From contig CAISTO010000471.1 in NCBI GenBank assembly GCA_903888395.1, forward strand, positions 1 through 27,305: a stretch of 27,305 nucleotides of DNA. Direction: 5' to 3'. The position numbers and the translations under genes were made by a program. Under the pieces are notes generated by a model, which was not told the DNA's origin, searched no databases, and was given only the letters and a program-made list of their open reading frames with translations. The DNA is from an uncultured Bacteroidota bacterium. Lineage in GTDB: Bacteria > Bacteroidota > Bacteroidia > UKL13-3. Shown here piece after piece: positions 14,993 to 22,837 of this stretch. Within the stretch, counting starts at the first letter, position 1. Every line of letters starts with the position of its first letter.

Positions 14993-16916
14993 CCAACGCA
15001 GCATTTTTAATTTCTTCTACTATTCCTGGGTCTAATAAAGTAGATGTATCACCAAGGTTTTCAGTTTCTCCTTCCGCAATTTTTCTTAAAATTCTTCTCA
15101 TAATTTTACCACTTCTTGTTTTGGGTAAACCCGTTACAAATTGAATTTTATCGGGTTTTGCAATGGCACCAATAATGCGAGAAACTGTTTGAATAATATC
15201 TTGCTTAGAAAGGTTTTCGTTTTCATGTTGTCCTTCAAAAATTACATAAGCATATATTCCTTGTCCTTTTATATTGTGTGGATAGCCAACAACTGCACTT
15301 TCTACCACGCCACTGTGCATATTAATAGCATTTTCAACTTCAGCAGTTCCAATTCTATGCCCACTTACATTTAAAACATCATCTACGCGGCCTGTAATTC
15401 TATAGTTTCCATCTTCATCGCGCAAGCATCCATCGCCAGTAAAATATAAGTTTTCATAAGTACTAAAATAGGCTGTTTTGCACCTTTCATGGTCGCCATA
15501 AGTAGTGCGAATAATTCCAGGCCAAGGCTGCTTAATACATAAGTTTCCACTTACTGAATTTCCTATAATTTCAACACCATTTTCATCAACTAAGCAAGGC
15601 AACACACCAGGCATTGGCAATGTAGCATGAGCGGGTTTTTGGGGTGTTACACCGGCCAAACTTGTAATCATAATTCCACCAGTTTCTGTTTGCCACCACG
15701 TATCAACGATAGGACATTTTTCTTTCCCAATATTTTTATAATACCATTGCCATGCTTCTTCATTTATTGGTTCACCAACGGAACCCAAAACTTTCAATGA
15801 ACTTAAGTCTTTATCTTTTACAAAATCTAATCCAAAAGCCATTAAACTTCTAATAGCAGTAGGAGCGGTATATAAAATATTCACTTTGTGTTTTTCTACA
15901 ATATCCCAAAACCTTCCAGCATCGGGCCAAGTAGGAATTCCTTCAAACATTAAACTTGTTGCGCCAGCACTTAACGGGCCATATAAAATATAACTATGTC
16001 CGGTAATCCAGCCAATATCTGCAGTACAAAAATGTATTTGTTTGGGTTGATATTGAAATGTATTTATAAAAGTATAATTGGTCCAAACCATGTATCCTGC
16101 AATGCTATGAACCACACCTTTTGGTTTGCCAGTAGAACCCGAAGTATATAAAATAAATAAAGGATCCTCAGCATCCATTTCTTCAGCGGGGAAAGTAACT
16201 TTTCCATTTTGTTCTACTTGTTGTTCGGCATGTTCCATTTCATCTTCCCACCAAACATCTCGGCCTTTTAGCATACTAACAGGAGTTCGAGTTCTTGTAT
16301 AAACAATTACTTTTTTTACAGTTTTGTTTCCAATTAAAGAATCATCAATTACACTTTTTAATGGAATGTCTTTGTTTCCTCTAAAAGCGCCATCACAAGT
16401 AATTATAAATGCAGCTTGAGCATCTAATAACCTATCGGCAATACTTTGAGCGGAAAATCCACCAAAAATTACGGAATGAATAGCACCAATCCTAGCACAA
16501 CCCAAAACTGCATAAGAAAGTTCAGGGATCATACCCATATATATACAAACCCTATCACCTTTTTTTACGCCTAAATTTTTAAGCATTTGTGCTACTTGAC
16601 ATACACGTTTGTGTAAGAGATTATAAGTTACAATCCTGGTTTTTTCTTCAGGGTCATTTGGCTCCCAAATAATAGCTGCTTGTTCTCCAATTGTATCTAA
16701 ATGTCTGTCGATGCAGTTTTCTGTAATGTTTAATTTACCTCCTTCAAACCATTTAATATTTGGCTCATTAAAATTCCAATTTGAAACCTTATCCCACTTT
16801 TTTTTCCAAATAAAATTCTTAGCTATTTCACCCCAAAATTCTTCAGGTTTTTCAATGCTTTTTTGATAAGCTTTGTTGTACTCATCTATGTTTTTTATTT
16901 GATAAGGATAATCCAT
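14988..16916 (-). CDS. acs: Acetyl-coenzyme A synthetase
   Basis: 642 residues, the usual family length (E. coli 652). It activates acetate to acetyl-CoA via acetyl-AMP in the cytoplasm. Visible are the ATP-binding loop YTSGSTGKPKGV, the acyl-adenylate motif DTWWQTETGG, the FTGDGCLRDEDGNY hinge region, GRVDDVLNVSGHRIGT, and the C-terminal PKTRSGKIMRR with catalytic lysine K604, the residue known in this family to be controlled by acetylation. The N-terminal ACAS domain is complete. The protein ends ENAALV-like (EIKNAALV) and its TAG stop lies within the terminator repeat. The best -7 candidate (TATATTCG, 16938-16945) has one mismatch and no partner, so promoter assignment is weak. Confidence 0.96.
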   Translation of the reverse strand: MDYPYQIKNIDEYNKAYQKSIEKPEEFWGEIAKNFIWKKKWDKVSNWNFNEPNIKWFEGGKLNITENCIDRHLDTIGEQAAIIWEPNDPEEKTRIVTYNLLHKRVCQVAQMLKNLGVKKGDRVCIYMGMIPELSYAVLGCARIGAIHSVIFGGFSAQSIADRLLDAQAAFIITCDGAFRGNKDIPLKSVIDDSLIGNKTVKKVIVYTRTRTPVSMLKGRDVWWEDEMEHAEQQVEQNGKVTFPAEEMDAEDPLFILYTSGSTGKPKGVVHSIAGYMVWTNYTFINTFQYQPKQIHFCTADIGWITGHSYILYGPLSAGATSLMFEGIPTWPDAGRFWDIVEKHKVNILYTAPTAIRSLMAFGLDFVKDKDLSSLKVLGSVGEPINEEAWQWYYKNIGKEKCPIVDTWWQTETGGIMITSLAGVTPQKPAHATLPMPGVLPCLVDENGVEIIGNSVSGNLCIKQPWPGIIRTTYGDHERCKTAYFSTYENLYFTGDGCLRDEDGNYRITGRVDDVLNVSGHRIGTAEVENAINMHSGVVESAVVGYPHNIKGQGIYAYVIFEGQHENENLSKQDIIQTVSRIIGAIAKPDKIQFVTGLPKTRSGKIMRRILRKIAEGETENLGDTSTLLDPGIVEEIKNAALV

Positions 16917-17033
16917 TTTTTAATTTTTTATTCAGTACGAATATAAAGTGACTAGCAATAAATTTTAAAACAAATTGTCAAATAAGTATAGTTATGATAA
17001 AGATTTCTTTATGTTAAAATATTTAAACAATAA

Positions 17034-17063
17034 AAAAGGCAACTTAATTTCAAGTTGCCTTTT
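17034..17063 (-). terminator. slyD-like gene terminator
   Basis: The arms aaaaggcaactt (17034-17045) and aagttgcctttt (17052-17063) form a perfect 12-bp stem with a 6-nt loop. On the minus strand the left arm ends in a T run continuing to 17032. Confidence 0.85.
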
Positions 17064-17074
17064 CAGATTTATAT

Positions 17075-17560
17075 TTAGTGATGATGGCCTTCAGGCCCAT
17101 GAACATGTCCATGAGCAATTTCATCATCTGTTGCCTCTCTAATTTCTATTACTTCAATATCAAAATTTAGTTCTACACCAGCTAAAGGATGGTTTCCATC
17201 TACAGTTACAGTTTCTGCATCTATTGCTTTAATATTAACTAAAAAACGTTGTTCCTCACTTCCAGCTTCAAATTGCATTCCTACTTTTATTTCTTGTCCA
17301 GCAAAAGCACTCACAGGAACTTGTTGTACCATTTCGTTTTGGTAATTTCCATAACCTTTTTCAGGGCTAACTTTCAATTGAAATTTATTTCCAACTTCTT
17401 TGCCATCCAAACCCTCTTCCATTCCTGGAATTAAGTGACCCAAGCCATGAATAAAATTTAACGGACCTCTTCCATTGCTAGAATCTAAAACTGTTCCTTC
17501 ATTATTGGTCAATGTATAATGAATAGCTACTACTTTGTTTAAACTTACTTTCATAATCAT
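17075..17560 (-). CDS. SlyD-like FKBP-type peptidyl-prolyl isomerase
   Basis: 161 residues from 17560, or 159 from the second ATG at 17554 (MKVSLNKVVAIHYTL), which looks the more natural start. It has an FKBP fold with an inserted chaperone flap, as in SlyD: FKBP blocks GTVLDSSNGRGPLNFIHG and LIPGMEEGLDGKEVGNKF, flap region PEKGYGNYQNEMVQQVP to VDGNHPLAG, and the returning strand LNFDIEVIEIREAT. The tail HGHVHGPEGHHH is histidine-rich and should bind nickel or other divalent metals, as known for SlyD. It is cytoplasmic (no signal peptide). A well-matched promoter lies at 17607-17636. Confidence 0.92.
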   Translation of the reverse strand: MIMKVSLNKVVAIHYTLTNNEGTVLDSSNGRGPLNFIHGLGHLIPGMEEGLDGKEVGNKFQLKVSPEKGYGNYQNEMVQQVPVSAFAGQEIKVGMQFEAGSEEQRFLVNIKAIDAETVTVDGNHPLAGVELNFDIEVIEIREATDDEIAHGHVHGPEGHHH

Positions 17561-17988
17561 TTATTTTAAGGGTGTTTTCCCTTTTTGTTTATATTTTTAA
17601 AAGCAGCAAATATGAACTTTTAAAAACACTTTTCAAGTAAATAAACATTTGAAAATGCTTGATTTTTGAAATGAAGAATCCAATAATTTAATAAATATAA
17701 AAATTCAATTTTCTACTTTTATAATAAATTTTACGTCTTTGAATAAATTATTTTGCCAAATTTTTGAATTTTAAAATACATTATGCTTGTTAACTTTTAA
17801 AAATGCAATTTAGTCCTTTAAATTAATAAAAACGGAGTGTTCAAAGGATTTAAAATTCTTTTTAAACCAATAAAAAGAGTATTTGATTTCTTTAATTATG
17901 AATTAAATTAATTTCAGTAAGTATTTTTATATTAGGAAATTATAAAATAAAAACAGTAATTTTACATCTTAATAAAAATAATTTATTT
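17561..17988. other. 428-base AT-rich gene-free region
   Basis: Apart from the slyD-like promoter at 17607-17636 I find only A/T-rich sequence, with no stable hairpin, repeat or plausible gene. The end nearest 17989 has TAATTTTA at 17957-17964, one mismatch from a -7 element for the next gene, without a good -33 partner. Confidence 0.5.
17607..17636 (-). promoter_or_regulatory. Promoter of the slyD-like gene
   Basis: On the minus strand TTG (17634-17636), a 19-base spacer and CATATTTG (17607-17614) match TTG-N19..21-TAnnTTTG with a single mismatch. The leader would be about 40 nt. Confidence 0.7.
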
Positions 17989-18708
17989 ATGAAAAATATT
18001 CTTACATTATTGATGCTATTTGTAGTTACAATAATACTACATGCACAACCAAAACCAGCTGTAAAACCGGGTACTCCAGTGGTTCCGGGTGTTCCTGGAA
18101 AACCAAAAGTAAGTGCTTATGTGCTTAAAAAGGATTACGATGAAATGTTGTTAACTTTTGATGCTAAAGTAAAATCTGCTACCAATGCAAATGCAAGTTT
18201 AAGAAACTTGATTGGCAGCAAGGATAGAGAAATAGAGTCACTGGGCGAAAAAATGAAGCAGGTAGAAGAAATTTTGAATTCTACAGCTTTTAAAGTTTCT
18301 AATACTGAAGATTCATTGGATAAAACTCGTTTTTCAATGGAAGAATTCAGGAAAAGCTCGGAAGAAAAATTTGTAGAAATTAATGCTTCTCATGAAGCAG
18401 CTAATAGTAAAATGCTGATGTTTTTTGGCATTGGAGTATTAATAACTATTGGCTTTTTTGCATTTTTATTAATGCAATTAGGGAAACTTAAAAAATCAAT
18501 GTTAAGTCACAACATAAATGCTGAAATTAAACTTCATGAAACGATTGCTGAATTAGTTGAAAACCAAAAAGCGGAACTTGATAGTGTAAAAAGCAATTTA
18601 GAAAGAGACAATAGAATTTTAAATCAAAGTTTATCAAAAGCAATTGCTGATGAAGGAACAAGATTAAATTTTGAAATTGAAAAAATAAATGCTGAACTAA
18701 AAAAATAA
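17989..18708 (+). CDS. Membrane-anchored coiled-coil protein, unknown function
   Basis: 239 residues. A signal peptide (residues 1 to about 20, ending HAQ) is followed by a proline-rich linker with KPG/VPG repeats. A helical heptad-like region spans about 45-135, a single membrane helix about 140-162 (MLMFFGIGVLITIGFFAFLL), and a second long charged helix runs to the end (HETIAELVENQKAELDSVKSN). The layout suggests a periplasmic coiled coil tethered to the inner membrane with a cytoplasmic coiled coil, possibly for protein assembly or envelope spanning, but no family was recognised. It stands alone, with a terminator after it. Confidence 0.7.
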   Translation: MKNILTLLMLFVVTIILHAQPKPAVKPGTPVVPGVPGKPKVSAYVLKKDYDEMLLTFDAKVKSATNANASLRNLIGSKDREIESLGEKMKQVEEILNSTAFKVSNTEDSLDKTRFSMEEFRKSSEEKFVEINASHEAANSKMLMFFGIGVLITIGFFAFLLMQLGKLKKSMLSHNINAEIKLHETIAELVENQKAELDSVKSNLERDNRILNQSLSKAIADEGTRLNFEIEKINAELKK

Positions 18709-18725
18709 ACTGAATAAATTTTTAT

Positions 18726-18763
18726 AAAAAAGGCTGTTGAATTTTAATTCAACAGCCTTTTTT
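18726..18763. terminator. Bidirectional terminator
   Basis: aaaaaaggctgttgaa (18726-18741) pairs with ttcaacagcctttttt (18748-18763) in a perfect 16-bp stem. It separates the converging coiled-coil gene and the small membrane protein gene. Confidence 0.9.
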
Positions 18764-18778
18764 ATGAAAATTTTTTTT

Positions 18779-19084
18779 TTAAAACTGTTTGCTAAGAAAA
18801 TATATCAAGGCTAGAACAAACAAAATAATTACTATTCTGATGAAGCTTTTTATTAATAAACTGATGTAAGCCAAAATAGCAAATATTAAAGCTGCTATTC
18901 CAATATATAGCATTGATTTATCGTATGAAAAACCGGTTTCAGAAATCCATTTACCAAAAGGAAAACTGGGTTTTAAATGTTGAATTTTTACATGAAAATA
19001 TTCTAAAAATGCCATGCCACTTATTATTGGCGCAGCTATCATTAACAATATTGAAAATGCTTTTGTGGTAAGTGATTTCATCAT
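18779..19084 (-). CDS. Small membrane protein, unknown function
   Basis: 101 residues (100 if the second ATG at 19081 is used). Three hydrophobic segments are visible: about 10-28 (AFSILLMIAAPIISGMAFL), about 59-78 (MLYIGIAALIFAILAYISLL) and about 82-97 (FIRIVIILFVLALIYF). The stretch between the first two is hydrophilic (HVKIQHLKPSFPFGKWISE). It starts 3 bases after the cyclodeaminase stop codon, so the two genes are almost surely co-transcribed. No family was recognised, and a link to histidine breakdown is only suggested by position. Confidence 0.7.
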   Translation of the reverse strand: MMKSLTTKAFSILLMIAAPIISGMAFLEYFHVKIQHLKPSFPFGKWISETGFSYDKSMLYIGIAALIFAILAYISLLIKSFIRIVIILFVLALIYFLSKQF

Positions 19085-19087
19085 TTT

Positions 19088-20773
19088 TTATGCAATTGCC
19101 GCTTCTACTTTTGTCAATAATTCATCTGCTTTTGCATGGTTTTTTGCCAATAAATTTTTTGCTTCAGCAATTAAATTTTCAGCAAATGTTCTGTCTTTTA
19201 AATCTTTTGCATTTACCATTACGTTAAAATAAGCGCCTCTTACCGCAGTTTTTACACAAAGCACTCCAACGCCAGCATCAGTTACAGAGTTTTGGTTTCC
19301 TTTTTCAATCATTGCTGCTAATAAATTCAAGGTTTCTGAAGCAGTTTGCATTACTTTAAAAGGAACTTCACAAGCATATTTTGTGGCATTTTCTATAGCT
19401 AAAATTCTTGCTGCTTTTTCTTCTTCCGTTGCCTTTGGCAATCCAAAACCTAGCATAATTTGGTTAAAAGCATGGGTATCTTCATCTACAGCTTTCAGCA
19501 ATTTATCTTTAATCATTTGACCTTTATCGGCCCATTCGCTAAAGTATTGAACTTGTTCTTCCCAACCACGTTTACCTGCCGAAAGATTAGCAACCATTGT
19601 TCCTAATGATGCACCTAAACTACCCACGTAAGCGCTAATTGAACCACCTCCAGGAGCTGGACTTTCACTGGCAGTTTCATTGGCAAAACTGCGTAAATTC
19701 ATGCCAATTAATTTTTCATTATTGGCATTTTTTAGTTTGTATTCTATAATTTTATTACTGGCATCAAAGGGCGCTAGCTCATCTAATCCTAATGATTTAA
19801 TAGCTATTTGAATCAACTCTTCTTCACTTACTCCAACAGAACGTTTTTGTTTTGTTAAATAATGTCTTCCTGCCGAAAGCATGGCTTCTAAAGGAATTAA
19901 TCCTACTAATTCCGAACCTGTAACACGCATGCCACGTTTTTCTGCACTTTTGCATACTTCATCAAATGCTTGATGAACCGAAGTGGTTTTATAATTGGTT
20001 AAATTAATACTGATTTGAGCAATATTATATTCTTCAATGAACCAACCAATGGCTTTACATGCTTTTAAAGTTCCGGGAACACGCACTTCATTTCCATCGG
20101 CATCTTTTACTATTTTTCCAGTAATTGGATTTCCTTCACGCAATACGCGTCCTGCTTCTCTAATATCAAATGCAACAGAATTGGCCAATCGCACTGATTT
20201 AGTATTTAAGTTTACGTTATAAGCTATTAAAAAATCACGCGCACCAATTACGGTTCCACCTGCTTTTTCATTAAACTCAATTGGTCCAAAATCGGGTACC
20301 CATTCCTGTTGTTTTATTTTCTTAAAAAAGCCTTCATATTCACCAGCTCTAATTACCGAAAGGTTATTTCTTTCTTTTTTAGGTTGAGCGTATTCATATA
20401 AATAAACAGGAATATTTAATTCTTCACCCACTCTTTTTCCTAACTTCTTAGCATATTCAGCGGTTTCTTCCATGCTTATTCCACTAACTGGTATTAATGG
20501 ACAAACATCGGTTGCTCCCATTCTTGGGTGTTCGCCTTTATGCTTGCTCATATCAATTACTTCGGCTGCTTTTTTTATGGCTAAATAAGCCGCTTCTATA
20601 ACTGCATTTGGTTCGCCAACAAAAGTTACAACAGTTCTATTGGTAGCTTTTCCAGGATCTACGTCTAATAATTTTACACCATCTACACTTTCTATTACAT
20701 CAGTAATTTGTTTTATAATTTGTAAATCATGTCCTTCACTAAAATTTGGAACACATTCTATTATTTGAGTCAT
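19088..20773 (-). CDS. Bifunctional glutamate formimidoyltransferase / formimidoyl-THF cyclodeaminase
   Basis: 561 residues covering both activities. It moves the formimino group from N-formimino-glutamate (histidine breakdown) to tetrahydrofolate and then cyclises it to methenyl-THF with release of ammonia. The transferase half has VPNFSEG and the catalytic histidine in HKGEHPRMGATD (H82, the same number as in the mammalian enzyme). The transferase C-subdomain follows to about 340 (VGLIPLEAMLSAGRHYL). The cyclodeaminase half starts near 355, with ETASESPAPGGGSISAYVGSLGASL being its glycine-rich folate-binding region. The fused form matches animal FTCD and is also common in Bacteroidota. No other hut genes are in the window. 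Confidence 0.94.
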   Translation of the reverse strand: MTQIIECVPNFSEGHDLQIIKQITDVIESVDGVKLLDVDPGKATNRTVVTFVGEPNAVIEAAYLAIKKAAEVIDMSKHKGEHPRMGATDVCPLIPVSGISMEETAEYAKKLGKRVGEELNIPVYLYEYAQPKKERNNLSVIRAGEYEGFFKKIKQQEWVPDFGPIEFNEKAGGTVIGARDFLIAYNVNLNTKSVRLANSVAFDIREAGRVLREGNPITGKIVKDADGNEVRVPGTLKACKAIGWFIEEYNIAQISINLTNYKTTSVHQAFDEVCKSAEKRGMRVTGSELVGLIPLEAMLSAGRHYLTKQKRSVGVSEEELIQIAIKSLGLDELAPFDASNKIIEYKLKNANNEKLIGMNLRSFANETASESPAPGGGSISAYVGSLGASLGTMVANLSAGKRGWEEQVQYFSEWADKGQMIKDKLLKAVDEDTHAFNQIMLGFGLPKATEEEKAARILAIENATKYACEVPFKVMQTASETLNLLAAMIEKGNQNSVTDAGVGVLCVKTAVRGAYFNVMVNAKDLKDRTFAENLIAEAKNLLAKNHAKADELLTKVEAAIA

Positions 20774-21223
20774 AATTTGTTGTTTGTTTTTATAAATTAT
20801 ATGGAATAAAATAGGCTACGAATCTAATATAATTTTACTTTTCTGAAACTAAATAAAACGCAAAGAAAATTCCTTTTTATGCCATAACATCATGTTGGAA
20901 GCAACTTCCTTGTTTAGGAATTGGTTAGCTGATGGAATGGTGTTTTTTTAGTAATTAGTTCCTTCAGCATGATTTTGGTTTTATATAAAAGTAAAACATA
21001 ATCCTGCAAAAGTAGGGTCATGCTGTAAGCATCTTCTTGGCTATAAATGATTACTTACCATTAGCTAAATTGGTTGCCTAATTAAGGAGTTGCGCTGCAT
21101 GACGAATTCAGTTTTTCACTCCAAATCGATTGGTGAGTAGACCAACCGAGTACTAAGTAAAACACAAAGAAAACTCCTTTTTATGCCATTCTACAACAAA
21201 TCATTTTATAATGAAATATTGTA
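20774..21223. repeat. 450-base gene-free region with direct repeat and degenerate palindromes
   Basis: Two 38-bp direct repeats at 20848-20885 and 21152-21189 differ at three positions; both end cctttttatgccat. Between them lie palindrome-like pieces: ttcct/aggaa hairpin near 20907-20922, cttcagcatga near 20962 against tcatgctgtaag near 21019, and a further gctgcatgac near 21092. These look like worn copies of REP-type elements. No gene is supported. Confidence 0.5.
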
Positions 21224-22804
21224 TTATTTAGCCACAATCATGGTTTTCATTAACTGTGAAGAACCTTGTTGAACTTGATAATAATAGGTGCCATTTCGCA
21301 AACTGTCAGCTTGCATTGTTACTTCGTGTGTGCCTTTTGAAAAATTATCTTCGGCAATGGTCAAAACCTCACGTCCTATATTATCAAATAACCTTATTTT
21401 TACATAACCACCACTACATGTAAATCGAATGGTGGTTTGGTCAATTACTGGATTTGGGAAGTTTTCTAAAACACCAATTTTAGCATTTTCAATCTCAACT
21501 GTATTGCTACTTCCATCCGCAATAATATCTAACAAAGGGAAAGTTTTATTTAAAAGCAAAGGACTTAATTCAGTATCACTCACTTTAAACCAATATTTTA
21601 AAATACTGGCATAAATAGAACGAAAATCTATTTGCATAGGAACATTATCATTTGCCGTTACAGAAGTTGGAATTATTGGATTAAAACCAGTAATTCCTGG
21701 TTTTACTTTTTTACCAAAAATAAATAAAGGAGCTGCTGCACCATGGTCGGTTCCCAAACTTGAATTTGATTTAATTCTTCGTCCAAATTCTGAAAATGTC
21801 ATACCTAAAACTCGATCTTCAACGGCTAATTTTTTTAAATCATCTTGAAATGCATTCACCGCTTGCGATATTTTTTGCATTAAATTAGCATGAGAACCAG
21901 TTTCGGTTAATGTTGCATCTGTTTGCGCTGAATGGGTATCAAATCCACCCAAGTTTACCATATAAACTTGAGTTTTTAAACCACCAGCTATTAATCGAGC
22001 TACAATTTTTAATTGATCAGCTAAACTATTTTGCCCAGCAGTTGGATATAAAGTTGAGACATTTTTTGCTTTATCGGCCGCAGCTTTAATGGTTCCGCTG
22101 TATTGTTGTGTTTGCTGAGCCACTAATCTTACATAAGTTAATTCATGTCCAGCGGGTGTGCTTGGCGCTGTATCAACGGTTCCTGTAATGAACTGATAAA
22201 ACGAAGTAGGATCGGTAATTGACATGCCTAAATTTACATTTTTACCTTGTAAAACAGGCGAAATAGATGCACCAATTTGAATGGATGGCGGATCTGGAAA
22301 ATTTATATTGGGATAATTTGCAGGGAAATTAGTAAATTTTGTATCCAAATATCGGCCTAACCAACCTGTTTCTTCTATCACATCACTTTCGCTTCCAGTG
22401 TTCCAAATATCTGTTGCTCTAAAATGCGAAAAATTAGGATTTGGATAACCCACACTTTGAACAATATTAACCATTCCGTTGTCATACAATCCCCTTACTT
22501 CGCTTAAGCTTGGGTGCAATCCTGTAACAGTATTTCCAGTTAAAGCCAACACTTTATTTTGTTGAATTAATATATTTTGGCGAGCCAAAACCAATTTGCT
22601 ATATTGATCAATAGGAATGACGGTATTTAATCCATCGTTTCCACCATTTAATTGAATCAGTACCAAAACACGGTCTTCAACACCCGATTTACCTAAAAAA
22701 TTTACAATTGGATTATCGGCTAATGCCTGAACTGGAAAGCCATTTATTAATATTGGCAAAGCACTTGCAGTGATTGCTTTTTGTATAAAATCTCTTCTTT
22801 TCAT
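21224..22804 (-). CDS. DUF1501 protein with T9SS sorting domain
   Basis: 526 residues. The N-terminus MKRRDFIQKAITASALPILING has a twin arginine followed by a hydrophobic stretch, a Tat-like signal. The DUF1501 body (alkaline phosphatase-like fold) shows VLIQLNGGNDGLNTVIP, GLHPSL, FSHFRATDIWNTGS, NLGGFDTHSAQ, FSEFGRRIKSN and TDHGAAAPLFIFG. The last 84 residues are a type A Por sorting domain, beginning around 443 with VLENFPNPV and ending RNGTYYYQV...MIVAK, so the protein should be sent across the outer membrane by T9SS. The body function is unknown. It starts 33 bases after the DUF1800 gene; these two families are usually found as neighbours. Confidence 0.9.
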   Translation of the reverse strand: MKRRDFIQKAITASALPILINGFPVQALADNPIVNFLGKSGVEDRVLVLIQLNGGNDGLNTVIPIDQYSKLVLARQNILIQQNKVLALTGNTVTGLHPSLSEVRGLYDNGMVNIVQSVGYPNPNFSHFRATDIWNTGSESDVIEETGWLGRYLDTKFTNFPANYPNINFPDPPSIQIGASISPVLQGKNVNLGMSITDPTSFYQFITGTVDTAPSTPAGHELTYVRLVAQQTQQYSGTIKAAADKAKNVSTLYPTAGQNSLADQLKIVARLIAGGLKTQVYMVNLGGFDTHSAQTDATLTETGSHANLMQKISQAVNAFQDDLKKLAVEDRVLGMTFSEFGRRIKSNSSLGTDHGAAAPLFIFGKKVKPGITGFNPIIPTSVTANDNVPMQIDFRSIYASILKYWFKVSDTELSPLLLNKTFPLLDIIADGSSNTVEIENAKIGVLENFPNPVIDQTTIRFTCSGGYVKIRLFDNIGREVLTIAEDNFSKGTHEVTMQADSLRNGTYYYQVQQGSSQLMKTMIVAK

Positions 22805-22837
22805 AGTTTAACTATTTACTTGAATAAAAATAAAAAA

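Noticed and set aside
20774..21223. CRISPR array or attachment site
   Set aside because: There are only two repeat copies, 304 bp apart with unlike contents, and no cas, integrase or tRNA gene nearby.
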